Source of the DNA: Branchiostoma floridae
Taxonomy: Eukaryota > Chordata > Leptocardii > Amphioxiformes > Branchiostomatidae
Length of the DNA: 64,000 bases
Assembly (NCBI RefSeq): GCF_000003815.2
Contig: NC_049981.1
Location: forward strand, 10,349,476 to 10,413,475
Direction: 5' to 3'
Position numbers and translations under genes: made by a program. The number at the start of each line of letters is the position of its first letter. The first letter of the stretch is position 1. This document shows, piece by piece, positions 36,588-48,456 of this stretch. The notes beneath the pieces were generated by a model. The model searched no databases and had not been told where the DNA came from. It saw only the letters and a program-made list of their open reading frames with translations.

Positions 36588-37950
36588 CATGTACATCTGC
36601 CCTTAAAAGATTTTTCAAAACACCTTACATAATTAAGGATTTCCTATTTGTGCATTTTGTTTGTTGATACACCAATTAGCTGTACCTGTCACAGTTCCCT
36701 TTATTGTCCTGTCTTCTTCTTCAATATTTGGGGATCCCGTACTGAAGTGGTGTGCATACTGCATCTAGCAGAAGCATTTTGTGTCATGGCGCCTTAGTTA
36801 TCTGTACTGTGGACTGAGTCATCACTTTAAAACTGTTTGCCGAGGACTCTTCTGTCTATAAAGCTGACTGATAAGCAAAGTAGGCACACTCTGTTAGATG
36901 GTAAGGATTACAGCAATGGCCTATTTATTAAAAACTTTTAGATATCAGGTTTCTAAAAAAGTTATAGCTGTGTTAGTATAGGTCATTATGAAAAAGAATT
37001 GTTAACAGCAATTGTAAACACAACAAATATGGACTTGATTCAGCAAGCAATAGATCAAATGTAGTTTGTGGCGTCCCCCGTCAGTGGGTTCATGATCCAC
37101 TGACAAAGATGGGTTAGTCCATTTCACAATGAATTTTTCCAGCTCAGGCAAAATTTCAAGCTGTAATTTTCTGTGTCAGCTTACATCTACATGTATGATT
37201 ATAAAACTAGAGTTCGGGGACCTCATACCTCCATGAAATATTTATTGCTTTTTTGTGGATGGTATGTATGTTTATAGTCGGTTGTATTTGAGAGTAATGG
37301 TTATATAATATAAATGTTATGGGAAAGTAGTGGTGTATTTATTTAATGACACAGAGGATGTCCATCTGATTAGTAATTATCAAAATGTGACACTTAATTG
37401 TGTAATGTGCGTTTAAGAGGTCGACGGCATATGGTAGCGTTGTGTTCCTTAAGCTTCATGTTTGGCATTTAAAATGTCTAAGGTTGTCAGCATTATTGAG
37501 GTTCGACTATGTGCCTCAGAGCTGTGTGGTGGGAGGAAGTTGGGAAACTCAGAAAGAAGAAGGGATGTGGCCAACTTTAGTCAGATGGTGATTTGATTTT
37601 CCACCAATATGTCATAACATCAGCTGTTCACACGGTACAAAAACGAGATGCACACTTTCCTCTGACAGCCCTACACCAACTGTAAGATGAATACTTGGCG
37701 CCAACCACGTCTGCTAAAAAACAAGTACCATTGGCTACGAAAGAGACAACTAACAACTGTCCCTTATCGTAACAAAATCAGAACATCTGTATCGCCCATA
37801 AAACTTCTGACACCCAACCCAGATGAGAGGACCTAATGGCATTTTAATCACCATGTCACTCAAATCAGCAGTACAGTATGTGAGACATCCATACCTGTTA
37901 AGCATTATCGTTAAATGTACCTCAACTTCTTACAATTATACTTATGCTTC
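36380..37950. other. Non-coding after the nested element
   Basis: Beyond the MITE end at 36587 nothing is recognised. A GTGGCGTCCCCCGTCAGTGG-type segment at ~37068 resembles ATGGCGCCCCCCGCCTCTG at ~33846 and may be a short dispersed sequence. Confidence 0.35.
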
Positions 37951-38059
37951 ACATCTCCATGATATCCTAAGCAGACATAAATGAAACTAATTATCATGTT
38001 AGAAAAACTCGGGGTTCCCCAAACAGCTGTCACCTCACCATCTACTTGGAGCTAAGCCC

Positions 38060-38312
38060 ATTAACAAACACATAAAGCACGATGCCTGTACCAATATATC
38101 TCAAATATAGGGGTGATTTCTGATATTATTACATCGATTATAACGACAGAGAAGGCTCCCAAAATCTCATCGATTCGAGCATTCATCACACCCCACCAAC
38201 ACAACAAGTATGAAACCAATCCATCCAGCCGTTCTTGAGTAATTCTACACAGACAGAGACACATAACAGAAAATATAACCTCCATTCCATGACATTTCAT
38301 GGAGGTAATGAT
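38060..38312 (-). repeat. Dispersed repeat family J, minus-strand copy
   Basis: On the minus strand it begins ATTACCTCCATGAAATGTCA and continues to a CTGTGTAG / CAAGAACGGCTGGATGGATT segment, the order of other family J copies. It accounts for part of the 161-codon minus open frame that spans it. Confidence 0.5.
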
Positions 38313-38999
38313 GGCCAACTGACCAATGTTGGTAGGAATTCCTAATGACTGTTCCATAAGAAACTTGAGAGAGTTTGCAGTAATGCCCCCTGTGTCTGAG
38401 CTCATTACTGCAATGGTGCCTTGTACATGTACAATGTAGCAAAAGGTTGCAGAAGATGCTTGAATACCCTGTGCAATCATTTTATGTGGATAACTAAATT
38501 CTTTAATTAGGTATTCCAGTTTACTACGAATACCCCGAACATTCATTCGAAATAATGTAGATTTTAAAATATTTTCATTCTGTTGTCATTTTTGACAGGA
38601 GCCTTTTTGTGACACACCAAGACCATCAACTTTTATAGAAACCCAGTACACCTTGACAGGTTAATCAAAAAGTCTATGTGTTCCCCCTGCTGTCCAAGGG
38701 TTAAACATGCCCCCATCCTCTTGACCTGTCATCAAACCTTCCTCACAAATTTGCTCCTGTACTGCAAAAACAAACACCATAGTTTGGAGGGAAAACATAC
38801 AGAAGTCTGTGGAATACCATTACCAATGTGGGGGTGGGGGAGGAGAAGCTAGGGGCTAACATTTATATGACCTCACAGTCACACACTGGTAGAGTAGGAA
38901 ATGAGGAATTTATGGATTGTAACCTCTAAGTACATTGTTGTATCAAAAGTTTTGCTGAGATTTGGGTGTATTGTATCCACATGACATGTATGTCAGTTT

Positions 39000-39560
39000 A
39001 AGATCTTGTCCTTAAATGACCTTTTCCTGCTTGCTCCTATCCTCGACTGACCTTTAATTTTGGTACTTGCCTTTGCCCTTGATTGACTTGATCCTCCTGG
39101 CTTTTGTTCTTCATTGACCTTCACTCACTTGCTTTTATCTTTGATTGATACCTTTCCTTTAATTACATTTTCTCCTTGATTGACCTTTACCTAGCCTCTA
39201 CCAGGCTCCATAGATCACTGGAAAAATAGTAGTTAGATGGCCGAGGAGTATGAGAGTTTGCAACTTCTCGACCTTGCGTGTTTTATGTCTTATTTGGCCA
39301 ATTTCTACTATTTTTCAGTGACCTGTGGAGCCTGGTAGAGGCTAACTGAACCTTTACCTACTTGGTTGTGTGCTTGATTGACACCTTTCACACTAGTTTT
39401 TGCCCTTGATTGACCTTGCCCTACATGCTCCTGTCCTTCATTGACATCATTCCTATGGGCTTTTGCCCTTGGTTGACCTTATCACACTTTTATGTGTTCT
39501 TACTTGATTGACATCTTTCCCTCAGCTTTTGTCTTTGAGTGACGCCTCTGACTGTCTGAT
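39000..39560. repeat. Degenerate minisatellite around TTGATTGACCTT
   Basis: About a dozen imperfect units of ~35-45 bp share (C/T)TTTTGCCCTTGATTGACCTT-like cores, e.g. near 39075, 39145, 39175, 39380, 39405 and 39500. It is split by the complete MITE at 39192-39344. Confidence 0.65.
39192..39344. mobile_element. MITE family K, complete copy
   Basis: A 153-bp element with ~40-bp inverted repeats: TAGCCTCTACCAGGCTCCAT then AGATCACTGGAAAAATAGTAG, mirrored by CTACTATTTTTCAGTGACCT then GTGGAGCCTGGTAGAGGCTA. Only a handful of mismatches separate the arms, so it is relatively young. The 13-bp context TGACCTTTACCTA occurs on both sides (one mismatch), but the host is itself repetitive, so the target duplication cannot be fixed. 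Confidence 0.85.
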
Positions 39561-40907
39561 AAAGTCGTTAGTGAGTAAACAGGAAGGAGGACAGGAAAAG
39601 GACAGGACCTGTTCCCATCAGATAGTGGCACTTCCCTGCTGAGAAAGTAGATGTTTATCAAAACCTGAGAGAAAACCTTTTGCCTGACAGTGACTAGTTG
39701 TTCATACATACATAGAAATATTTTTCTTTGTTCCGCATTATCAGTAATTTGCCCTTGCCTTTGGTTGTAACACACCAGTTGTACAGTAAGTATTGGAGAC
39801 GATAAAAATTGTCAGCAAGTAATATTGATTCAGAACTAAGAAAGGGAAAAGCTACCCAATAAACAATTACAACTTATTGATTACAGGGCGAAACTTAGGC
39901 AGGGCATTACTGAATTCCATACACGTAAGAGGCAGAAGTTGACGAAGTTCTCTTTTTCCCACGGGCAAAGTATGACTTATGTGTATTCCTCTTTTAGACT
40001 GTTTATTTTTCCATATCACATGGTTGCTACATTGTTTTTGTAGTGTCTGAAAGTAATACAATACTTTTAAACTCACTGCAATGTTTTCCTTCCATACCCT
40101 TGAAATTGAACTTGCTTTTGTCTGTTTGACCTTGAAAAAAGTTCTTAATTTGTTCTCACGGTATATATTTTGTACCCTTCTCTGTTAGGCTCAATTAGTA
40201 CTTCCTAACAATACACAGTTAAGAATCTAAGTGATAAGTTCCACTTTGTAGATGTTTTCAAATACACATTTAAAACAACAGTCATTAACAAGACCAGTCA
40301 GGGTACTTCATAACAAAAAGAACAACAAAAAAGCCATCCTCTATTGTCCCCTTTTGTTTATCTAGCAACTGCCAATGTTTTCACACTTCTCAACCTATTG
40401 TTACTGAACATGAATCTAAAGAGGCTTTTGTTGTGTTTATTTGTTTATTTGATGCTCTTGTTCCCTGCCTTTAGATAAAAAGGGACCCCCTAGGGTTCAA
40501 GGGTGTTAAACAGTAGGATCTGAACAAACAGAGATTAGGAAAAGATCAACTGCTGATTAGAAGGGATTAAGTTCTGATAAGGACCTCATTATCTAGTCTG
40601 TAACTCTCAGTTGGTGTTTTCCTGTGTTTGCCACCTACCAGTCTACATGGGGAGTCAGTTAGGGCTTGGGGAATAGTTGGTGAGTAATGTTATGCATTGT
40701 TTGTACGCAAACCAAAGTAATACTTGGTTACCTCTGCTGAGGTTATGTTCATACCAGTATTGATTGCTTTGTTAACCAAATTAGAAAATCTTACACTTAA
40801 AACTATAGGGGGTAACATTAGGGTGGGGGTAGGGCATAATTTAGTGAGTATGTAAATGTGGATTGCCATTTTTTTCTTTGTAGATAAAGCTAAAGCTACA
40901 TAGAGTT

Positions 40908-41010
40908 TTCTGAAAATGCAGAAATGTTCTTGGTGGTTTTGTGTTTGTGGTTTATGCAAAGTATGCTTCACTGCAAACTCAAAACCATTGCACCTTGAAA
41001 ATTTTTGTTT
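40908..41010. repeat. MITE family E, degenerate left half
   Basis: CTGAAAATGCAGAAATGTTC, TTGGTGGTTTTGTGTTTGTGG and CTTCACTGCAAACTCAAAAC match the first half of 45140-45351 after many substitutions. Confidence 0.5.
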
Positions 41011-43394
41011 TTACTTCTCCCTGCCTTCTCTCTTGTGCTAATATGTACATATACTATGCATCATATAGTGTTATGATGTGTTGGAGTCACCTGTTTAGAC
41101 GGGGCGAAATACTGATTCACCTGTATGATATATGACAAAGAAGAGGATCAAGAAAATGATTTTCAGGGCAGAACGCTTGTACAGTATCTATTCATTTGAC
41201 AGACTTTTTTGCTCATTTTGAAAATCCAGGTCAACCTGAAAAATCATGAGAGCTGAAACAGTATATTTCCCTTGGGAATATTGAACTCCAGTCATAATGC
41301 AGAAGTCATACTGCAGGTGTGGTGAAAATATAGTTATGATAAATAAGATACCTCCTATAAACATTAAACCCTGACCTCAATTTTTCAGAGAATGTCATAG
41401 ATACATTTCTTTATTTCGTTTCTTTCTTTCTTTGATCATACATTGTATTCCTCCTACAAAAAGAGGTTGTTGTGTACTTGTGATAATGTATAGATTTTGC
41501 AAGTTACCATATGTAAGTTGTTCATGTACTGTATTTGAAATAAAGAAGAAAACAGCACCTTTGTAACTACATGTAAAATGTACTGTAGTCTGTACTGTAT
41601 GACTGTAATACCTTACATAGTATTTTTTTTGGTAAGGGCCCATACAACTTACTAGTGCAAGCTTAGCTTACCTCTAACACAGGTGCCTAAAAATCGACCG
41701 TTGCTGGTTGGTTTTGTACTTAGCCACTGGCTTAGATAAAAATGATAAAACTGAAAAGGATCGACAGCTGGATATGTCTCCAACTAGAATCCCAGAATCC
41801 ACATCTAAAACTCATCTATCAAAGCTGCCAACTAGCTATCTCCCAATCTTCCCCCCAACATCCCTGAGAAATGGGCAATTGATTCCCCTTCTTGTTCACC
41901 TTTTGGGGAATCCTTCAAGATCAGTGTAGTGAGAAATTGGACACCAGTTGCCAAGAAAGTTTTGCGTCCCGGCAATGCAATTTTCATGTAGGGGGAAAGA
42001 CGGAACAACGACTATTGACAGCCTGAACTTTTCCACTAATCGTTGGTCCAGTATGAAAAGACTTGCAGGGAGTTCAGAGCTGCAGATGTTATAATTATTT
42101 TAGTCTACAGGTTCAATCTTTGACAATTCTTGTGGGGATGTAATACTAATATGCAGTGCAAGAAGAGGGATTGGCTTTGTCTTCCTATACTGTGGACTAC
42201 ATTGTACTTTTTACCTTTTAGGGCAGGAGAAATGGTTTGGAGAATGTTTTTCAATATTGCAGATATAATTCGGACAACTTTCAACAATGTAGATAACAGG
42301 AAAAACAGTATTTTGAGCTCCGATCCAATTGCTTTGTAAAAATAGTCCCTATTCTGTAGGAATGAGCTTTTGTGTCCCGAACACGTTGGTTACTAGTAGT
42401 ATGACCGGGTCTCCTATCAGTCCAGTGCTGTCGGTTTTGACAAGTGCTTTTTAGCTGTCCACAGGAAAAAGCACTCAGTCTCTGACCTCTTACTGGGAAA
42501 GCCTTAAGTCTCCCAAGGCAATTTACCTTCTCCATTTAAACTCTGAGGGAGAGCAACAACAAAATCAATATCGTCAAGGAAGAAAGTGCTCCCGTGCCCC
42601 TATATGGTCTCATCTGTTGTAATAGACTAGGAAAAGGAATTAGACCATGAAGTGTGGATTCTGAGGTCAGACACTGCAGTATAGGTGGAGAGAAATGTTT
42701 AGTGAAGTTTAAAGTCAAACATCATGTAAGATTATGCTCATTAACCCAAGATCTTACTGATGGATTTTTATGAGTTTTGGTATGTTTGTAGATATTGAAG
42801 TCCTAGAGAAACATGGCAATTTTAGGCCCCTAGTGGTATTTTCAGGTGATGCAGCATAATAGTAAAGTAGTGTAGTGTAGACCATAGACAGTTTGTCCCA
42901 TGGCAGCCCTCTTTTGAATCAAACAAGGGCCGTTTTACAGCCAGTTTAGGTCAGACTTGTTTGAAATTTAAAAGACAGTAGTACCCGAACTGCCTTCACT
43001 CTGATCTTCCCTCTGTGGAAATAATGGCACACATTCTATTGCACCATATATCTGAGCCCACTCCATTAAAGTGCCAAACCTTCCAGGGAAGACCTCACAT
43101 CTTCCGACAACGATCTGTTCGAAGGTTTTACTGGGTGATTTTACACCCTGTCTGTGGGAATGGGCTGCTAGCGTGACAGATGTAATAGTCCTTGTTTTTG
43201 TAGGTTGACTTCTGTTTTAGTTGGGATGTCAAAGTTTCCTTGCTGGGTATACTTTTACAGGGAGGGGTTGCAGGCCCTTCCCCTTTAAATTGTTTAAGGA
43301 ACCTTTCAAACACCCCCATTTTACTGCCCCCCCCCCCCCCCCTGCCCCAACCAAAATGCATGTACCATTCCCAAGATTGAGCTGGGACGTCCCA

Positions 43395-43464
43395 GTTCCA
43401 AACAAATTGGAACCAGGAGCTCAACTGTGAGGCCACTACCGTTTGTGCTACAAGGACATCCCTA
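43395..43464 (-). repeat. tRNA-derived SINE-like head
   Basis: Minus strand begins GGGATGTCCTTGTAGC and continues through GCCTCACAGTTGAGCTCCTG and GGTTCCAATT. Same family as 13185-13298. It directly abuts palindromic MITE copy 6. Confidence 0.5.
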
Positions 43465-43465
43465 C

Positions 43466-43668
43466 AACGCTAGTTCACCTTTATCCGTAGGGTAACCTTT
43501 ATCCGTTCTTTTTGAGAGCAATATATTTAGGAATATCAAGTCAACGGATGGTGGTTTCAAACTGCAATATCTTGAAAATAGCACAATTTGTAACTACCGT
43601 CCATCGACTTAATATCCCTGGATACCCTGTTAAGCAACACAACGGATATAGGTGAAAGGTGCACAACA
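43466..43668. mobile_element. Palindromic MITE, family A copy 6
   Basis: The left terminus AACGCTAGTTCACCTTTATC and GGGTAACC are intact. The core GTCAACGGATGGTGGTTTCA pairs with CTACCGTCCATCGAC. The right arm retains AACGGATATAGGTGAAAGGT but has lost the terminal CTAGCGTTA by a short deletion. Confidence 0.75.
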
Positions 43669-44309
43669 TTGAACAAGTTACATGTTTATAATATAAATGC
43701 TTATGAACTAGTGGAACATTACTTTTCAAATAGCTTCATGCCAGTTGGTTTTTGATAACTTTTGGCACCAACATTTTATACAGAGGTATAAAATTTTCCT
43801 TCACATAAAATGTTTCCTCACGAAAGACCAAGAGGTCCCCTGTGCTCTATAGCTCTCTTGGTTAGAGTCCAATTTGGCATGGTGTCAAAGGACTTAGGGA
43901 CTACTTCCAGATCATGACTAGCGTATTCACAATAGGATATTCCTACTGGTTATTTATTACTTGTATGAGGGAGAGTCAAAAACTGATATAGTTTCATATC
44001 GACCTCATTTTTATATTTAATGAGTTTAAATTTGGCCAAAGGTAAAGGCACAAATCTTCATGAGACTTAAATACAGTACATGTATCTTGATAAATTTTGT
44101 TTTTGAGATTGTTTGATATGCAAGGGGTGGTCATATTGAAACCAACTCAGTTACTCATAAAAATCTGAAATATTTCAGTCTCAAGAGGACATGTGCCTTA
44201 CCTTTACAAATTTCCACTCATTTGATGAAAATATGAACTTTTTTTATAAGACCATTTGAATCACTTTTTTTGTTGCCCTCATATTTAATGTTATGAGTTT
44301 GTTGATTTC

Positions 44310-44512
44310 GGAATATTCTTTAGATGAAAAGCTATCTGTCACCTAACAACCTTGACAACTAGCAACATACCAAATTTCAACACAATTCATCCAGAGTTCA
44401 ATGTCATACCTGACACATGCATACACAGATACACTCTCTCTCTCACACAGACACAGACAAGAATGCCCAAGGGTAATTCTCCGTTTTCATGGAGGTAATG
44501 AGTTATGATTTT
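44310..44512 (-). repeat. Dispersed repeat family J, minus-strand copy
   Basis: Minus strand starts ATTACCTCCATGAAAACGGA and contains TTGTCTGTGTCTGTGTGAG and TGTTGAAATTTGGTATGTTG. It mirrors copies at ~49.96 and 59.11 kb. Confidence 0.6.
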
Positions 44513-45139
44513 CCCTACTACTAACAGTTTATGGCCAAATGCTACATGTACATGATGACACACTACTATCCCTCTCTGTCAAACCCCCCTCCCCTACTTG
44601 GGATAACAAAGTGGTTGGCTAATCATGCGTGTCCTCTGCACTTGCTGTCGATTTTTCTTCACTTGTTTCATCAACACAGCTCAAACAGGTGGTTCAAAAG
44701 CTGTCCCTTACTCCGCGAAATCTAACGCCACTTTGTCCTCTATTGTCACAACATGTGTAGAGGTCGAGGGGCATTCGCAATCGACCAATTAATTCTAACT
44801 TACTCTCAACACCCACATAGAGGCCCTTAGTAACATAAACTGAGCGCTGGCCTGGGAGCTGTTGCTTTAGCAAAGTACACAGCTTGTCGGCAGATAACAA
44901 AAAGATTAAAAACGGGGTTACGCAGAAGGACAGATAACAGAGGCAGTTTGCTTTTGTTTGTGTCACATTTGGAGATGTTTGTTTATCCCTGGTGGGAAAA
45001 CCAACGCACTTCAAAAGGGTTTTAACATTCATGACAACGAAAGGTAGGCACTGCAATTCAAAGCCATGTGTTCTGAATGTTACTTGCCTTTTTGTGATCT
45101 GTAAGTTGTAACACACATAACCTCTGTCTTACCCTGGAT

Positions 45140-45351
45140 TACTGTAAATGCAGAAATGTTCGCGGTGGATTAATATTCGTGGTTTTCGCGGCGGTCGCTT
45201 CACCGCGAATTTAAAACCACCGCGAACATTTTTCCATAACAGTAAGAGACTACAGTGCATGGTGCTACCGCGAAATTAAAACCACCGCGAAAAGTCCATT
45301 TTCCCGCTACCGCGAAATTAAATCCCCGCGAACTTAAATGCATTTACAGTA
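45140..45351. mobile_element. MITE family E, well-preserved copy
   Basis: A 212-bp element with termini TACTGTAAATGCA and TGCATTTACAGTA (13/13 inverted match including the TA). The interior is built from repeats of the type CCGCGAAATTAAAACCACCG in both orientations, so single strands can fold extensively. CpG-rich compared with the flanks. Confidence 0.85.
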
Positions 45352-45384
45352 TCAGAATCAAAGTACCAGTAGGGTTTTATGTAG

Positions 45385-45500
45385 CACCGATGGTTGTAGG
45401 CTTGCCCAAATGGGCACATGGGATCGAGAGGTTATGGGTTTGATTCCCAGCGTTCCTGGTTGTGCCAGGGTAACAATTTCTAAACCTGAGCCTGTCAGGA
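45385..45500 (+). repeat. tRNA-derived SINE-like sequence
   Basis: GGTTGTAGGCTTGCCCAAAT, GGGATCGAGAGGTTATGG and a good B box GTTTGATTCC (45438-45447) resemble the 3' half of a tRNA, followed by TTCCTGGTTGTGCCAGGGTA. No complete cloverleaf. Confidence 0.5.
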
Positions 45501-46116
45501 ATTAAAAAAAACAGTATGAAAATGTAGCCTGTCAGGAATGAAATACAGTATAAATGTATAATTATCAAGATTTTACAAACTTTGCTCTGTAACATTACTG
45601 ATTTTAATGTTTCGTGTGTTGTCTTTAAATACATGTATATTTCATACTGTGCATCATATTTTCTTCCTGCAAACTGCCCGGTCAGGCAACAGTTTGAAAT
45701 GTGACCCAACCATAAGATGTCATAGTCTTGGGAAAGAAAATTATAACATGCCTTTCCTCATTCCACCCAGGTGTATATGTTATTAAGCTGTAGCTTGAAA
45801 ATTCAGGGTTTAACTCTTTTAACATCACATTGAAGGAAACTAATTTGATCCGAAAGCATGGGGGAATTCCTGACACAACCGTACGTGCTTGTACATAAAG
45901 ACTTCTCCGTAATCGCGTAGTTTATTATTGCTTATCACAATTTCAGTTATGACAGTGCAGTGGCCTGTTACTAATGGCACACCAAGTATGTCATCAACAA
46001 TGAAAGTTGGTACGGTTCACGAAATTGTGCTTTCATCAAAATGCAAATCACTGCACCATCTATATATGATGCGACACAGTTCAGGGACCTAGGTAATGCT
46101 ATTTTCTCTCATGCAG

Positions 46117-46210
46117 TATGCTGTAAATCTTCACAGGGATTTGATTTGTGGGGAGAGAATGGGGTGTTTGCAGTAGTTTTGAGTTTGCGATGACTCAATA
46201 TGGTCACATA
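46117..46210. repeat. Family F dispersed repeat
   Basis: CTGTAAATCTTCACAGGGAT, TTGTGGGGAGAGAATGGGGT and GTTTGCAGTAGTTTTGAG recur at 50761 and, more weakly, at 33014. Confidence 0.45.
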
Positions 46211-47299
46211 CTGTAAAGCAATGAAAACACCAGTGTCTTTATGGATCGCTAGTCGGAAACCACCCACTAGCGAGTCAGCAAGACAGACAGAACAGACGCT
46301 TTTGGCTGCGGTGGTGTAAATATCACAATTGAAAAGTGGCGATATAAGCAAAAAACTACCAAAGAATATAGTACTTGTAAGTTATGACTTTGACTTGGCT
46401 TGATGTACTTAATAAATCTGCATCTGATATTCAAAGATCAGTTCTGTGTTCAATTTCTGCTTCATCATAACAGGTGTCTCCAACTCATCTGTTTGAACTA
46501 AATGTATAATATGTACACATAGACAATGGGGAGGTGGGCAGAAAATGTTTGTGGTGGTTTTCAGTCCACGGTGAAGCCTACCCGAAACCTAATATATGCT
46601 TCGTTTGATAGTTAGTTTGTTGCTCTTTATAATTTCTATACTTACGGTATCTGAGATTGATGATACTATTAGGATGAAATTTAGAGTTGTGAGCCTGCAA
46701 TTGTAATATTTATTGTCATGACTGAAGCTTTGTTAGACATACACTACAAAAGGTAAAAGTCTTTTACGAACAGAAAAAGAATTTGAAGGAAAATAGTTGT
46801 CTCTGTTCGTATACGAGTGTAGCATCTTCATAACATTGGTCTCTTTTGTAATTTCTTATTTTGACCCAGTGTCATTATGTCGTTTTGCTATGCTTGAGCA
46901 TTTATTGCAAATTGCACATCTGACACAGGCAGTTGGCATTAGAAGCAATAAAAACAGGTTTTCTGCGTACCATCATGTTCTATTGGGGCAATTCTTTGTG
47001 ATAGGCAGTGCCGACGGTACTGTAAAAGCTGCTGTAATCGTGCGATTAGTAGGTGTGGAGATTGTTATGGCAAGAGAGGAAAATTCTATTGCAATTTTAT
47101 GGGATTTTGATTGTGAAGATTGAGGTGTTATTAGTTCCGCCAGAGTTTCGGACTTAATGTGGCGAGGCAGGGGCAACGCCGTAACCAGATTCACTCTACT
47201 GGTATTATTCTTTCTTATTATTGTATGCAGGAATGTGATTCACAGACTTCCATTCATTTTCTATGCTCTAAATCTATGGGAATTCTTATGCTGATTTTG

Positions 47300-47880
47300 T
47301 GTGCAGGAAAATCTGTACTTAGAGTACTCTGCATAAATATGATTTTCAATAACAAATTTTGGAATTGCTTGCATACTGGGACATTTTTCAGAAAATATGG
47401 GAAAGATAATGCATGCTTTTACTCATGAGTGTTGCTTTCCTAGTTTTGAACACAGAGTCATCCTTTCTAATTTTCTACAGTAATGTATGGATGTGCGTAG
47501 GATATGCTTTAACTTTGACTAATTACTTTTAGTAGCAAATTTTGGAATTGTTTGCACATTGGGACATTTTCTAAGAAAATATGGAAAAGATAATAGTTTT
47601 AATACATGCCTGTTACTTTGAAGTGTCGCCTTCCTGTTTTCGAATACAGTCATCCATACCAATTTCTGCAGTAAGGTATGGACAGTGTCTACAAGATAAT
47701 ACTGAAATATGATTTTCAATCATAAATTTTGAAATTCTTTGCTAAATGGGCAATTTTGTCAGAAAATAAGGAAAAAAATATATAATGCTTTTACTTTGTA
47801 GTGTTGCCTTCCTGATTTTGAATACAGTCATCCTTTCTAATTTTTGCAGTAATGTATGGCTGTGCACAGGATGATAGTAA
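47300..47880. repeat. Three-unit tandem repeat, ~185-bp period
   Basis: Anchors AAATTTTGGAATTGCTTGCA, CATACTGGGACATTTTTCAG and AGAAAATATGG occur at 47354, 47537 and (diverged) 47724. A second anchor, ACAGTCATCCTTTCTAATTT then GCAGTAATGTATGG, follows in each unit. Offsets are 183 and 187 bp, AT-rich, no coding. Confidence 0.8.
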
Positions 47881-48019
47881 TACACCCGGAATGAATTGGT
47901 CTGCCCCGACTGTCTCTAAGGGCCCATAGCTTTTAATCTAGTGGTAATCTTCCCCCCTTCATTGGGAACGTTTGTACGCGGATTACTCCTTATCCTCCCA
48001 TGTTACCACGTTGTTTACC

Positions 48020-48300
48020 CAGCTGTTCCGCGCCGTGATTGGCTAGAACCGCGGGCCGATAAAACAAAAGAGATCATGTGATTAGAAACGTGTAGTACCG
48101 GCGGGTGGGTGAGTTTTCTGTGGCTCTCCGTCTCCCTGATTACATAGGAGCGCGGATCGTCAATAGGGCGCATGCCGATCAGGTAGGGGAGCGGCTTTGT
48201 GTATTCCACTGGTATTACCCCTCATCACCCTTATTGACATTTGGGGGAGAGTGCGTCAGAGGGACGTTTTATAGATCTGTAACTCAATGACTGTGCCCGG
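48020..48300 (+). promoter_or_regulatory. Candidate proximal alternative promoter
   Basis: A local rise in GC and CpG with an inverted CCAAT box (GTGATTGGCT, ~48033-48042), GCGGGCC-type boxes and no repeat similarity, ~5 kb before the LHFPL2 start codon. A GTAG|GTGAGT donor follows at 48456/48457. Assignment to LHFPL2 is inference. Confidence 0.35.
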
Positions 48301-48456
48301 GAAGTCAGATGGGGTTTAGATGGACTGGCTTCGGTTAAACTCCTTGCTAAAAAGCCAGGTGGTACTTGCATTGCGGACATTCTGTGTCGTGTGGAGAAAA
48401 AGAGGTGTTGTAACTGGTGTTAGTACTATTAGCACCTGTTAAAGTGTAAAGTGTAG
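48301..48456 (+). other. Candidate alternative first exon
   Basis: Follows the GC-rich block and ends at a consensus donor AAAGTGTAG|GTGAGT. The start is undefined. No long frame with an initiator is present, so it would be untranslated. Confidence 0.3.

Noticed and set aside
38061-38546. 161-codon minus-strand open frame beginning MNVRGIRSKLEYL
   Set aside because: The first dozen residues faintly recall LINE endonuclease starts (NVRGLRSK-type), but the rest lies in a dispersed repeat and shows no endonuclease or reverse-transcriptase motifs.
39000-39560. Possible CRISPR-like array of spaced repeats
   Set aside because: Units and spacers are both degenerate and variable in length, in a eukaryotic intron; better explained as a minisatellite.
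44694-45116. 140-codon minus-strand open frame
   Set aside because: No recognisable domain, no supporting splice signals, low-complexity hydrophobic content. Length alone is not enough.
45436-45450. Possible tRNA gene with a good B box
   Set aside because: No A box at the correct distance and no foldable acceptor stem; the flanks match SINE-like copies.
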